Positions 49,781-62,800 of a stretch of 64,000 nucleotides of DNA are shown here, piece after piece. The notes under the pieces were generated by a model that ran no database searches, was not told where the DNA came from, and saw nothing but the letters and a program-made list of their open reading frames with translations. Made by a program: the position numbers and the translations under genes. How positions within the stretch are numbered: position 1 is the first letter of the stretch; each line of letters starts with the position of its first letter. The DNA comes from Pezizomycotina sp. ARF18. Its lineage: Eukaryota > Ascomycota. The stretch covers positions 1-64,000 of the forward strand of contig AZLU01000203.1 in NCBI GenBank assembly GCA_002224055.1. Direction: 5' to 3'.

Positions 49781-51157
49781 TTATGCTTTTGACTTTTGCT
49801 TCTTCGCCTTGCTCTCAGCGCCGCCGACCGAACCGCGCTTCAGCTTCTTCTCTGGCTCCACCCTGCGCTTCTTCAACGGCATCGGCGGCATTATCTTCTT
49901 ATCATTGTGAGCTTTCGCTACCTTTGCCGCATCCTTCGTCTCAACAATCTTCTCTTCTGCCAACTTCCTCTTCGTAGCCGGGTTAAGCTGCTTCTCCTCT
50001 CCTCCTCAACGTCACTATCCCAATTCCTCCTATTCTTCTTCTTCTCCTCGTAAGCCTCCTTCCGTGTTTTCTTATTCTCCTTCTTCTCCTGCTTCCTCGC
50101 TTTCAGTCCAGCCTCACTCTTCTTGTACTCTATCGCCTTAACTTCCGCCGGCGTGAGCACGTCCAGCTTCGGATCGTACAGCGAATCCGCCAACCAAATC
50201 GGCAGCGCCGCCGTCTTCGCAAACTTCACGTGTAAACCCCTAACACCCTCCAACCCCTCGGTATATACTTCGACGTAACCTGCTCAACCACAGCCGCAAT
50301 ATTCTCACTGACATCATCTGCCTTCATCGTCCTAATACCGACCCTGATCGAGTGGCAATTCGAGGGGGATAAAGCGAGGTACGTAGCTCCAATAGCTTTT
50401 TTCTATTTCTTTTTTGAAGGATTTCGGGATCTGAGGATTTTTTTTCGATGTTGATGGGATGGGATTTTGGAGGCGCGGCGGTAGATTGATTTTCCGAGGA
50501 TTTTGGGGAGTGAAGGGACTATGCGCTCGTCCGCGAGGAAAACGTCGTGAGCGCGCTCGAGCTGCCGTCGAGATTCGAAGGATTTGTACTTTCCGCGAGC
50601 GATTGCGGGGACGTGATCTTCAGCGTTGCCGTTGGGGTAGGTTGAGCTTTGGAACTAGCGCTTTGAACGACGCCGAGGGATCTTTTACGATGACGCAGAT
50701 TGCGATCGTGGGTGTTATCTTGAGGAGGGGTGGGGGAGACACTACAACATCAAAACCGACCAGTAAAAGTTCAGTCAGTTAATTGTAAATGGCAGAGAGT
50801 GAAAAATAGGGGGCAATGGGACGTACATCCGGTGTGGTTTCAACTGCTTGTGGTCCGTAACGTATTTCATCGACGTAATCTGCAGCCAGACGGCCATATC
50901 CGGATCGCCCGCGCCGTCATATACATCCTCCGCGTCGCTACCGGACTCGTTGTCGCCGCCCGCTAGTAGGTTCGGCTTGCTCGTGCCGTGCTCCTGCTGC
51001 TTCTTCATCCATGCTTGCAGGGCCTTGACCGCTTTGGTCGTCTGAAAGTTCTTCGTAAGCAAAGGAAACACAATTACAAATATTATATAAATTAAAGGAT
51101 TGGAGCAGAGCTTACTTGGGCCTTATCTAGTTTGTATTTCGATTCTGTGCCAGTCAT
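49781..51157 (-). CDS. UTP30: Ribosomal L1-domain protein, Utp30/RSL1D1-like
   Basis: Probable nucleolar ribosome-biogenesis factor of the 90S pre-ribosome. The start at 51,157 gives MTGTESKYKLDKAQ, then an intron and KAVKALQAWMKKQQEHG. Next DPDMAVWLQITSMKYVTDHK and QLKPHRM; the region near 50,690 reads TIAICVIVKDPS, the second strand pattern of the L1 fold. After a badly broken middle (50,270-50,680) comes VRGLHVKFAKTAALPIWLA, characteristic of this family. The carboxyl tail is lysine-rich (KARKQEKKENKKTRKEAYEE; KKRRVEPEKKLKRGSVGG), as expected for a nucleolar protein, stop at 49,781. Yeast Utp30 and Cic1 share this domain. The order (L1 domain then basic tail) fits Utp30/RSL1D1, but Cic1 is the alternative. 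Convergent with LSM4 (226 bases apart). Confidence 0.83.
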
Positions 51158-51688
51158 TTTGGTGAGTGGTTTTGGAGGTTTGAACGGTTTTAATGGGTTG
51201 GTGAAGATTCGATTTTTAGTATATGAAACTTGCGACGAAATTTTCACCTGTGGTCGGCAAAAAAAAAAAAAAAAAAAAAAAAAAAATCGGGCTACTGCCA
51301 AAAAAAAAGCAAACATAATTTACGCCACAGTGAGGCTTACATGCTAATTCAGCGGCCCAGGGACTTGGAATCTGGAAGTTCTTCAAGCGATTCCTCGAGC
51401 TCTAATAGATTACAATACGTCATGAACGGTCTTTTACGTCAAACTGCAATATTTATAAGTGCTTAGTATCGTTATATTATTCACAGGCAAAGCTCGAGAT
51501 TGCTATATGTTGAGATTGGCCGAGCGTGGGTCCCACCAATAGCTTGATAAGGAGGCTCTGCTGTTATACCACAAAAATTAGGAAGGATTTTTTAGCGCGA
51601 ATAACAATTCCGAAACTAAAGAGAACTCGATAAGGCTATATATATAGCTACAGGCTCTCTAGCTCTCAACATTCCTCCCTTTGTCCTA
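51158..51688. promoter_or_regulatory. Divergent promoter, Utp30-like gene / COA1
   Basis: About 530 bases with an A27 run at 51260-51286. It separates two divergent genes and probably contains both promoters. Confidence 0.5.
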
Positions 51689-52414
51689 TTGTTCGCCCTC
51701 CGTCTTGAGCGGACACCAGCTATCTCTTTCATGCCATACTCTCCTAAACGGCCGATCTTAACAAGTCAAACGATGCTTAATACGGCAGCTCCCTGCTGCG
51801 CAATAGCACGGCACGGATCACTTCCTCACTGCCAACTACCACGCCGCTTCCTCGCGCTATGTAACAGCAGATCACTACTATCACCACTGCGGCGCAGCAA
51901 TAACAGCAACCTCCTCATCTTACCCTCCATCCACTCCAGAACAGCCATCGCGGCCCCACGCCCCGGCGGCCCCGCCCTCTCGAGCGCCGCTCCGACGCGA
52001 ACTCCCGAAGTCTCCACCGGCGACCACTCTACCTCCTGCACATCCCCTCTTCATAATAACCATGATCGCCTCCGCCTCCCTAATCTTCAACTACCAGCGC
52101 TCCTCTTCCTCCGTCGTTTCCTCTACGCTGTACGCCCTGCGCGTCCACCCTACGGCCCACGAGCTTCTGGGAAACGATATAAGCTTCCGCTCAAAAGTTC
52201 CTTGGATTTCCGGGAAGATGGACCAATTACATGGGAAGATTGAGATTCGTATAAAGTTAAAGGAAGTAAAGGGGAGGCTACGCTGCATTTTAGGAGTTAT
52301 AGGAGGCAGAGGCAGGGGACTTTTAAGACGGAGGAGTGGGCTTATTACGCTACGAACCGGGGAGAAGGTTAATCTTATGGATGGTGGGGAGCTGCACCCT
52401 TCGGTGGATGAATG
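51689..52414 (+). CDS. COA1: Cytochrome oxidase assembly factor Coa1
   Basis: Mitochondrial inner-membrane protein that helps Cox1 mature with Mss51, Cox14 and Shy1. The start at 51,689 or the ATG at 51,773 gives a basic, Ser/Arg-rich targeting region (PRRFLALCNSRSLLSPLRRS). After a frame jump near 52,060 the conserved text follows: FNYQRSSSSVVSSTLYALRV, HPTAHELLGNDISF, VPWISGKMDQLHGKIEI. Then in another frame VKGSKGEATLHF and TFKTEEWAYYA, which are the strands that end the Coa1/Tim21-like fold. The stop is near 52,414. Length about 230 residues, normal for the filamentous-fungal proteins. A hydrophobic anchor is expected before FNYQR and is partly lost to the frame jump. Divergent from the Utp30-like gene. 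Confidence 0.84.
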
Positions 52415-53071
52415 AGGAGTGGAGGATGGATAGAGGAGATGCGTTAGTGGTGGCATGGGTATGTGCATATGTACAAATGTGTATAGACTAATTAAAAATC
52501 AAAAAGGCTCTCTATATTCGATGCATGTAAGTCTCACATGGTGACCCTATGGCCATTCAGTGTAATCAAGGCTTCTTCTTTTTTATATTAATTACAAAGC
52601 TCTTTGTCTATAGATGCTTCTAAGGCCTTGCAGACGGCCCCCTTTGCGAAGTGTGGCACAGCAGAGGAGAAGCCGGAATCAAAGCAAGCAGAGAGTAAGG
52701 TTTTCCCTCGATCCCCCCAAATCATCGGCAATTCCTTTAGCGATCTTTACTATTATATTTCTTTTTGGGTTGCGGGATTTGCCAACACAACAGGCACACA
52801 GAAATGAAACACCCAGTGACCAGTAACCAATACATTTCGTCACTCGTTTCTCAAAACCTTTTATCAACTCAAGATAACCCAGAACCCCAGTATCGAGATA
52901 TACTTAAAAACCATCCCTACCCCCACTCCTCCTTGATCCTTATCAAGTGCTCTCTCAAAAAAGCATAGGTATTTCGCTCGTCATAGTCTCTCTCTTACGA
53001 TAGCAGATAATCTGGCAAACAATAGAACCCTAGCATTTCAGTCGCCTGCTCTTGACGATACGCTTATAACA
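52415..53071. promoter_or_regulatory. Intergenic region upstream of the PTEN-type gene
   Basis: About 650 bases with overlapping short plus-strand frames at 52604-52968 that show no recognisable content. It likely holds the COA1 3' UTR and the phosphatase promoter. Confidence 0.45.
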
Positions 53072-54957
53072 ATGGTGAGCACCCGTTGCTGGAGACATCC
53101 ACTCGCCTACAAAACTCAAGTTAGAGTCTCAGCTAGCTAACGTCCCATTATTAGGCTTCAATATTGCGGCAAATAGTGGCAAGTCCACGAGTCCGGCACG
53201 AAGAGACTGGATTGGATCTGGTTTACGTCACAGATAACAGTAGGGACCTTTCTTCGTATTATTTTCCATATTCTAACTCCTTCACGCTACAACTTTACCC
53301 GACAAAAAACAAGTAATCGCAATGTCCATGCCCGCGGCGGAGTACCCGAAAGTCGCATACAGAAAATCCCTCAAAAAGTCGTCGAGTCCTGGATAAAAAG
53401 CACGGCGAGGACTGGCACGTATGGGAGTTTCGTGCGGAAGGGACAGGTTACTCGGACGAAGCGTTTCACAATCGGTTTTCCATAGCCCTTGGCCAGATCA
53501 CCACCCGCCGCCGTTTGGGTTAATACCGAATATCATGGCCAGCATGAGGAATCATCTGAAGAGCGATCCGAAGAAGGTGGCGGTTGTGCACTGCAAGGTA
53601 TGTTTTATAGCTCATAATGTGGAAATTGTGGTGGTCGTTTCTTGAAACTGATAAGCGCAGCTGGCAAGGGAAGGACCGGGACGGTTACGTGCTCCTACTT
53701 GATATCGGAAGAAGGCTGGACGAAAGAGACGCACTGCAGCGGTTCACGGAAAGCGCATGCGGCCCCAGTTCGGCGCCGGCGTTTCGATACCGTCGCAGCT
53801 CCGGTACGTCGATTACGTCACGCAGTGGGTCGGCCCGAAGTACAACAGGACTACTTCGAGCGATCGGTCGAGATCCTGGAGGTCCAGCTCTGGGTCTACC
53901 GCGAAGCGTCACTTTCCGTAATGGGCTACGTCGACGAAAGGCAAAGTCCATCAAGGAGTTCCACGTCTTCAACAAGAAGAAAAAACCGTATCGATAAAAA
54001 AGAAGACACGTCTCCGCGGTCTTTAAACCGACGGGAAAGGGTGATTTGGCTACGAATGACGTCTGCATTGACCTGGAGAACGGACGAAGGCAGCTTACGG
54101 TTGGACTTTTGTACGGAACATGCTCCTTCTCTTCCTTTTTCTCATTCTAACGCTTCTTCTACGATGATCACGAGGCTGACAGAATCGTCTGGAAAAATAA
54201 GGTATCGTCGTCGCGCACTGCTGGTTTAACTGCTTCTTCGAGGGGGACGAAAAGAGCGGAATGTTTCAACAGGAATGGGAGAAAATGGACGGAATAAAGG
54301 GTACTCCAGAAAGGGAGCAAAAATGTTCGACAAGATAATGTAGCGTGGAAAGGTGGTCGAGGAAGAAAAGACGATACAGGAACGAGCGAAGGCGAGCCCG
54401 TAGAGGCACGAAGAAAGCGCCAACGGTAGAAATAGACCACGCGGAGGATAACAGGGATCTGGGTCTTAGAAGACCAAAGATGGCGATTTTAGGCGACCTT
54501 GAGGACGGTGGGATCAGTGGTCCGCAACACCGAGGAGTATCACGAACAAACCCCTCGACGCGTCGTCGCTATCGACGATCCTGAATGCATCCTCTACGGT
54601 GACGGTGCTGGTGACGCAACGGTTGAAAGGCTCCAGAAGCTAAAGAAGCTCCCAAGAAACGAAGATTGAAGAAGCTGGGGCCTTCCATCGAGGGTTCAGA
54701 AAATCACAAGTCGAAAAACTTCTGCGGCAAAAGCAGACATACACAACATTATTAGAACATCGGATGTGCCGCCTCCCCCAGACCCGCTCAAATAACAGAA
54801 CAGCCGCGTACAGAATCTCCAGAACCCACATCGTCAAACTTCGGTCGCCGTCGGTGTCGAAGATCATGAGCGAAGCAGTTTCATCGTTACAGACACATTT
54901 AAGAAGACGACCGGTAGGGACGCTAAGAAAGAGAACGATGACGAGATGATTAGCTGA
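53072..54957 (+). CDS. TEP1: PTEN-type phosphoinositide 3-phosphatase
   Basis: Removes the 3-phosphate of PI(3,4,5)P3 and opposes PI3-kinase signalling at membranes. The ATG (53072-53074) is followed immediately by an intron (53075-53154). Exon 2 reads ASILRQIVASPRVRHEETGL, DLVYVTDN; after a second intron IIAMSMPAAEYPKVAYRKSL. Then HGEDWHVWEFRAEG, FHNRF, SMRNHLKSDPKKVAVVHC and, across an intron, AGKGRTGTVTCSYLISE, giving the full PTEN P-loop HCKAGKGRTGT. RYVDYVTQWVGPKYN and SVEILEVQLW follow. A C2 domain (54,000-54,330) is visible: DVCIDLENGRRQLTVGLLYG, YDDHEADRIVWKNKVSSS, EEWEKMDGIKGTPERGAKMF-like text. A tail with no recognised domain ends near 54,957. Frame jumps fit one-base losses (for instance GG and TT in KKVVEFLD near 53,370-53,385). 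Catalytic Cys and Arg are intact. Confidence 0.94.
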
Positions 54958-55426
54958 TACTTGTATGGACTGTAAGAATTATCGCAGTAGCGATCCTTTC
55001 TACCCTGCGGGAATACTGTGAGTTCTCATCTATCACATCCATTATCCTTCTGTCGTGCGTCGAGAATAAGCATGATCTAGTGTAAAGTAATATTAAATAT
55101 TTCAGTGGTTGACGCTTCCTTCCTAGAAGAGTACTGTCATTTGTGCCTTGAGTTCTAATAATAAAACGTCGTCCAGCTACCACCCAATTTCAAATTTATC
55201 AAGTTTAATGTTCGTTGAGTAGATGACCGTCCTCGCCAACAGTTTTCAATCTGCACTCACGATCGTTCTTTCAAATGATACCCTCTTTAAACTCTTTACT
55301 GTTCGAAAACATCAATTTGAGCCGCAAAGCCAATCCTTTGTTCTCTCTTTAGAGCATCGAGCTATATTGTTCGCTGCTCATCGTCCCTAGTATATCGCTC
55401 TTCTGTTCTCAGTTCGGCCCTCTCAC
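54958..55426. other. Intergenic region after the PTEN-type gene
   Basis: About 470 bases, no gene seen. It is the likely 3' UTR of the phosphatase and upstream region of the next, doubtful gene. Confidence 0.4.
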
Positions 55427-56370
55427 ATGTTTTCACGACGCGTTTACCACGCGCCCTACCATCCCCGATCGAATGGCCGTACTCCTGGCCCTAGAATCCC
55501 CTCTTGCCCTCGCCTTCTTCTCTGCAACCTAAATTCAACTTCTACATCGACCTAGGCTTCATATCCCTGCGCGTCTCCAGCGGAGGCAAGTGGCAGCGCC
55601 AACAACGAGCAACACGATGCTGCAAGTAACGGTCACCAACCGCCAAAGAGGATCATCTCCGCTAGGACAAGGAGTCTCACGACGTGAAGCGGGAAATCGA
55701 AGCTACGTACACAGCAACAGCAACAGCAAACAGCACAGCAACAGCAACAGCAACAGCGGCAAAAATGTCAACGGCAACGATAACACAGAGATGGAAACGA
55801 CACCTTCGACAGAAGATAAGGAAGGATCGCCGGTTCGTCTCGTACGGGCTCGTGATCCGGAGACCGGCGTAGTAGCACCGGTGGCGACGCGCAGGATTCT
55901 CCCAGCGGTTCATCTTCTGCCTCAGAGTCCTCGCTGTGTGAACGTCTTACGCGCATAGCTGAAGCTACGAATATACCCCCTTGAACGATACCCTTCGACG
56001 ACGTCACCGGTAAGCGGGTGGACTTCCAGTCCTAACTCGGAGCGGAAGAATCCGATAACATCATCGCACCCGTCCGATACCAGCATTGCCCGACTGTTGC
56101 TTCCGTCCGTGCTGCTGTTGGCGTAGCGCCGGAGTTTCAACCGGGGACGGGATGGTTACGTCGCACTCGTCGTCGTCGTCGGCCGTCGCTCAAAGGGTAG
56201 GAAGAGGCCGCCGGAGGAGTTCATGTACAGGGCTATCAGCCAGCTGCAAGTGCGCCTTCGACGCGATGGAGGGACGTCGGGCAGGTGATATAGTCGGCGC
56301 AGGAGTTGGAAGCTGAGGTGCTCAGCTTGCGGCGGAGGTGGAGAAGCTCAGGGCGGAGGTTAAGGGGTGA
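55427..56370 (+). CDS. Hypothetical protein, Q-rich with coiled-coil end (doubtful)
   Basis: I do not recognise this gene. The region is G+C-rich relative to its flanks and codes plausibly on the plus strand in pieces: MFSRRVYHAPYHPRSNGRT at the start, NNEQHDAASNGHQPPKRIIS, a CAG/CAA-type repeat giving a Q-, T- or S/N-rich run depending on frame (55,705-55,765), GSSSASESSLCERLTRIAEA and DNIIAPVRYQHCPTVASV. Near the end EEFMYRAISQLQVRLRRDGG and QLAAEVEKLRAEVKG suggest a short coiled coil. Frames change as in the neighbouring genes. A minus-strand frame at 55,922-56,140 (SDGCDDVIGFFRSELGLEVH) is a competing reading. Start, stop and even strand are uncertain. Confidence 0.38.
55705..55765. repeat. 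CAACAG/CAGCAA microsatellite
   Basis: Interrupted copies of ACAGCAACAGCAA run through this stretch with one break. In coding context it would give a polyglutamine or Ser/Asn repeat. Confidence 0.85.
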
Positions 56371-56817
56371 AGGTGTTATGGGTGTTGGAGGGAGGTTGCA
56401 GTTGTTGATCAATGAAGCTTATAGCTTTCATGGTAGTTTGATAGGAGAATAGCGTTATTCGGAGTAGCAGCAAATTCACTGACTTCTTTTCGAGGCCAAA
56501 CGTTTCTTCTTTTCTTCTTAACATTAGTTTGCTTCCTACAGTTACTTATTTTGCTTTAGAACCACATGGAACCTGAACCAAACCAAGCCTGTAAGCTTCT
56601 TCGATAATGTTATGAATATTAACAGACGTCCTCTATAAGATTCAATCCCCGAGAAACTTCAAAGAAACGGCATTAGTTGTCAATACTAGACTCAAGCGTT
56701 TTAAACTCAGCAAAGTATCCACACTTGATGCTTTAAATAATCGAACACGGCGTCTCCGTCATATCGTCTAATTCTACAGCAAAACGCTAACGTTTGCTGT
56801 TTGTCACTAGTAATATC

Positions 56818-56863
56818 CATTTATTTATTTATTTATTTATTATTTATTTATTATTATTTATTT
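56818..56863. repeat. (TTTA)n microsatellite
   Basis: About ten TTTA/TTA units in a row, slightly interrupted. It sits near the left edge of the gene-free terminal block. Confidence 0.9.
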
Positions 56864-59800
56864 TGGACCATTTGAATATTCTTTTTCTTCCTCTCTACTA
56901 GTAGTGATTCAAAATCTAAGCTACAATAAAACATCTTTCATCAATACTAACTGATACACCTACTGCTCTCATATGCAAGCATATATTGAGAAAAGAGGTC
57001 CGCATCCAGCGTATACTATACTCATTAAACGCCTTTTAGATCCAACAGGTAGCGCCATAATAATTGTATAAGAGTCCTTAAGTATCGCGGTCCGTAATGC
57101 TCTGTATATACCGGTCCAATGATTAGTGCGATCAATATTTCTGCTGTCATCATAAAAATATCTAGAGTACATCAGCGCTGCAATGTATGCCGTAGATACT
57201 CTATATATCAGGAAGTAACAGAGGAGACATCCGAAATGCCGACTGCGAAATACGCTGCCGCACGAAGCATTGTATATTCCCCTTCGCCGTACTAGACACA
57301 TTGCTCTACTTTCCAGCGATAGAAGCTTGCGCAGCGGCTTAGGAAGTCCAGGGATACGCGTTTGGACGATATAGTATAGTTACGGTTTGATTTGCCTACA
57401 CAGGATAGATTACTACAGAAACTCAGTGACTGAGTCCAGCAAGACCTCAATAACGATATCCGCTCTTCGCTACGCATGAAAGGAACAGCTATACGGAGAC
57501 ACGATATGTTTTCAAGAGCGATGGAAAATTTGGCAGATAAATAGCTTCAACTTTTTTACGTTTGTTGCCTACCGGGAAAAGGCAGAGAATCATAGATTTT
57601 ATCTGATTGGCTAAAGAGGAGACACTCGCAAATTGTAAATCTTGTATTCGAAACGCCTTCAACAAGTTTCATATCAATATTTCATCAATGTCAAAGACAT
57701 GGCATACATCCAGTACACAGACAAAGGCTGCTTACAATAGCACTACTTGATCGCCGTCGTACGGTACATATCTTACTTCGCATCGTTCCCGGTAAAAATT
57801 CAAAGTTAGGAATGTGCGAGAGACTAGACGATTTCACGTATAACTGGAGTAGCAAGTATTCGCGAAATCAACTTTATTCGTCGTATTATTACAAAGAAGT
57901 TACGGTGCTTTTTATAAAGAAAAAAGAAGAAAAGAAAAACAAGTATGCAACAGGAGTTTCCACTCCGCAGTCTGACGATAGGTACTGAACGTACAACAGA
58001 TGTACGAATGAAACGGCAAATGGCTAGGTCCCTAAGCAAGTAGTGGTGATGTTGTCCAACATTCTAGTTGAATTCTACCCTGACATACCCGCTCTAGTAG
58101 GAGTATCACTTCCCGAAGATGCACATGAAATCTTCGCAGGGTGCGATAGAAGAATTTCTTCCGGTGAACCCATAACATCGCGATGAGACAGAATGGCCTA
58201 CAAGGGCTGATATGACTAATCCACAGTATCAGAAATTGATCATGAACCCACCCAAAAGGGCTCTGGAGATATCATATCTAGAAAACGGCCCCCGACTCCG
58301 GCGATAGGTTGAGCAAGTGTATTACTTGAAAACCGTATCAAAGACTGCGGAATGATATGTATGCCATGTTCGGTGTTTAGCACGCCATTTACCGTCATAA
58401 AGAGTACTATATCGCTCGAAAAATAATGTCAATCTGATATTCCGATGAAACATTAAACCCAAATATTAAAACGTTGTCCTGGTACAGGATCTCGGCGTTA
58501 TAAGGAGGGAAAGGATTCAAACATTCCACCTTTAGGATATGAAAAGCTATGTCTCTACCGATGTACAAGGACGGCAGATACAAGATGGGAAGCCACTTCC
58601 AAGGGTGGATTTTAGTTATAAGATCTGGAGCGGCTCCAAGAACTTCTCAATCGTATAAATCATCAAAGTTATCCGGGTGTCGATATAAGGAATCTAATAG
58701 CCTGCAGGGGCAATAAGACCGCTGGTTCTTCGTATCCTTAATCAGTTTGCGAGGGGAGTAAGGATTCCCTATAAGCCATACCACTGCAGGATGGAAATAT
58801 GTTTATAGCAAAGCTTAGCCACAGGTCCCGGAGGGATACGGGAAATTACTACCGGGTAATTTAAAGATGCGTATAATGACGGTGAATATCGTATGCCATC
58901 AAGCCACGTACCGCGCCCAAAGCATCGTCCGGCAGGTACCACGCCATATATTATGCCATGTCGAGTCTGCTGAGAACCATATTTTTGAACTAAGACTCAG
59001 GCGCTAGGAAGAGACCATAATTTTAAGATGACAATAGATTTAGTAACTGGCATAAGTCACGTAGCTAGTAATGATTGCCATTCTACGATATGACAGTTAG
59101 GCGCAAAACCTATAGCGTCATTTTTGGCGTTGCGCATCGTAGGACCGAAGAATTAACCGTCACGTCCTACTTCATCCGCGAGTTTGTACATACGTTGACT
59201 CGATTAGCAAAATGAATTGAAAACCACAACAATTCGTAGTGTTTCGTACCTAGTCTCTCAGCTCGGCCTAACTGCGGCACCTGGGGGCCGAGACGATACT
59301 TCGTAGATCATATACCGTTATTTGAATTCAAATGTCGCTAATTCTTGCTATCCGGAGCTCTCTATACAGAAGGAGATACTATTGGCAAAGGTGTGAAACC
59401 ACTACGCTATAGAATTCCACATCGATTATCGATGGGGTCGCATATTGTCATGGTCTTATCGGAAGTTCTGTTGCCCGATGCTGCAGCAGCTTAACTGCGG
59501 AAACTGCGATCTCTTCCTGTATCGAACGCTCGCTTCCCGGCGGAAAAAATACTTAAGTAGTCATGAACAATTTTAACCTTTGTTGCTGCAGAACACGAGA
59601 CATACAAGTTTGATACTCTATTCGCCGTTCATATAATACGTATCTCACACTTTATACACGGTTTATAGACTGCCGAGTCCTCGCGGGATTGCGGCCATAA
59701 CTAGTTAACGTCCACAGTGACACGCCCATTTCCTATAAACTATATCGACCAAACGAGTATGACACTTTATGGATACATATCTCACAGCGTTGTACAAAAC

Positions 59801-62800
59801 TTTGTGGATGTAGCTTTGGAGAAATACTGCTGGAGTATATGTCACTTCGAACGGCTTATTACATGAAACCTTTTCCGTCAGGCTCTAGCGCTCTGGTGAC
59901 ATGAGATCTGGATTATATTGTAATTGAACTGTGGAGTTATGCAGTGGGCACAACGTGACGTTTACCATTACGCACCTTCGTAGACCTGGTTCGCTATGGT
60001 TGTACTTACGATAGGTTATCGGCGCCCCCCTTTCAGCTTGTATGGCAATATTCCCTAGATTATTGCTCAACAAGCCCTACGTGATAGACTAGGAAAAACT
60101 CGCCCCAAAAGTAGAGCAAAGTGGCGGCATAGCACCAGTGTCTATTAAGGCTTTTGTAACAATACCACCTCATACACAATGTTCCACAAGCCAGAGGTTT
60201 CACTTAAATTCAAGCTGAATAATTTATCTCATAGACCAAGAACGTAGCTTCCAGATTAGTAACCTTTTTATTGAACAGTCTGAAAAAACATGCCCACAGG
60301 TTCTCAAGTAACAGCTCGCTTGTTAACGTTGAGCGCTTTGTCATCAACGCTTGACGAGTCTATAAACGCCTAACGCACTCTTTTGGAGCCATAGGGGCAA
60401 GTAAGTTAGATAAGAGAAGATCGACACTGCGCTTCATATTGTAAAAAACTGCGGAACTCGCTACTCAGAAAAAAGTATTCGCGTTCAGGTGATAGCATCA
60501 TCAGCCACTGCAGGGTTGGCTTCACCAATCAATATAAGTTGTCCTCACCGGAGCTTAATTCCTTGTATGATCCCACGACGCGTACAGATACGTCCCGGTC
60601 GTTTAATAATAAAATCATTAAAGATCTACGAAATTAGTGATAATAGATATGAAATAGAGTTAATTACGGCTTTTCAGTAGATGACTTCTGGATCAGAAAC
60701 CGATTGGTTCAGGAGCCATGATAACATGAGGGTTAGGATCCAACCATCGTCTCGGTAATCAAGATATAGTCATTTCGGCGCATTTTAATCAAGTTAAATT
60801 CCCGAGTACACATCTATAATCCGCCAAATCGAAGTTCGAGTTCTGTGCATCTGCACCCCCTTCAGTATATAATGTCGGAAACGGGACAGGTCTAAGCATT
60901 CAAACTAAGCCTCGGCATTAGAACCGCTCCTACAAAATCCGAAGGCAGACCGATACCTCAATGTCGTCGCGACTACTTCAACATATAAATCAGGGCGCAG
61001 TCAAGATGGCGGCTCGCTTTCAAAGGTATCACTATTTCAGTGTTATGTAGTTACCAAACCTGGGCAACCAACGGACACGATAGAGGCGAGCAGTTACACG
61101 TGTACACGCCGATAAATACATTGGGATACTCGCCACCGTAAACCCCGAACTTCGAGCATTGTTTGAATCTAACGGCGTCGCCGAAGGCCATTGAGCTTCA
61201 TTAATTCATGAAGAATCCTCGCAGTCACAGCAATGCGTACTAAATGTTAATATGTCCTGACAGAAACAGTTGGATAACTACCTGGATGTTCGAGAAATCG
61301 TCGGCAGTATGAATTAACATTATAGAAGCAGTCGCTTTAGCGATAAACTAAAGGAGTTCGCGAGCAGCGATAAAGAGAAACCACAGCTGTCAGGAATGAA
61401 CGAATATTCCTATTTCGATATATCTACTGAATAGAGGGACCATGTAGGGCCAGCGTATGATAATCAAGCGAAACCCTTCTAGCTGATGCCCAGAGCCGCA
61501 AGATAAAGTCGACGTTGAAAAAATTGCAAAGCACATCCACAAAGACGGGTAGCGCAGATATTTCTATTCGCTCTAGATCTGCTACATAGTAGAATACTTA
61601 CTAGCGCTAGCTTCAGCAAGAGAGCCGCTCTGGTCTAAGTACCGCAACGTCATATATCCGTCAGGAAACCATTTGGTAACTACACTGGCCGCAGTAATCT
61701 TGAGGTATATAAGTAACAAAAAAACAACTACAACCTATCTCCTTGCCGGAGCGAACATCGATCCCCAGAGCTCCCACGATAACAGTTATTTCTTTTTAAC
61801 GAAATGAAAGATGTGGACCCTATAATTTCACGGGCTGGTGACAATTAAATTGAGCAGAATATACAATCCTTCAGGACGCACTACATACTATTTTACAATT
61901 ACAACCCCTGTTTTCCTCAGAGAATAGGTATAATGCAAGATTAGCAATACTTCGTTCACGAAGTTTAGTATACACTGTTAGGGCACGGAATACTTCAAGG
62001 CCTGTGCCTTATTCAACCAGAGCATTACAGCACGAGCAACACCTCGGTGAAATGAAGGCACGGCGGGCTATGTCTATCTATCATTCGAGCTCAAAGAGGG
62101 AAATGCTGCTATAATTAGTTATGTTTAAGGAATAGAATATTCTGGCTGATAAATCAGTGGAAGCCATCCCGATTTTACGAGCGTCCTATATCTCACGATG
62201 CCTTGGTAAATTGCCAATATCAGTATAATTTAGAGTCTAGCTTAGAAATTGAACGAAGAGTCAGTTACCTAGAGATTTAGGAGTTCTAATACAGTTGATT
62301 GATGTGCGAGGAGCTTTCTACCACCTCACAGTGCAATGCTGCGAAGTGACGTCCAATATTAATGCAATATATTGCCATTTAAGTTCTGCGTCCGCTTGTA
62401 ATTCTTTCACGGCCATTAATAATAGAGAATAAAAAAACCTAAGCAGCAAATCTGTAGGCCGTTTTGCGGCAAAGCATCATGATAGTCGATATTCATTCGC
62501 CAATTTTACGGTATCGCCATTTCCATATCTCCGCTAACTAATGGCGTCTGGATTAATGGCCCTATCCATAAAGTGTAGGGGCGAGAAGGCAAAAAAGAGT
62601 ACGCACATTAAAAATCCTTGTAGTTTGATATATCCGACCTTCCCATGACATCGCACAGAATTTTCTCGTGCGGGCGATTATGTGAGCACCAATATGCAGC
62701 GGCATCTAATGCTCAAAAACGGTACGAGACAATATCATGTCAGCTGAAGCATTAACCTTAGGGGTGTTTCCCTGAACCTAGGCCTGGTGAATATACACAT

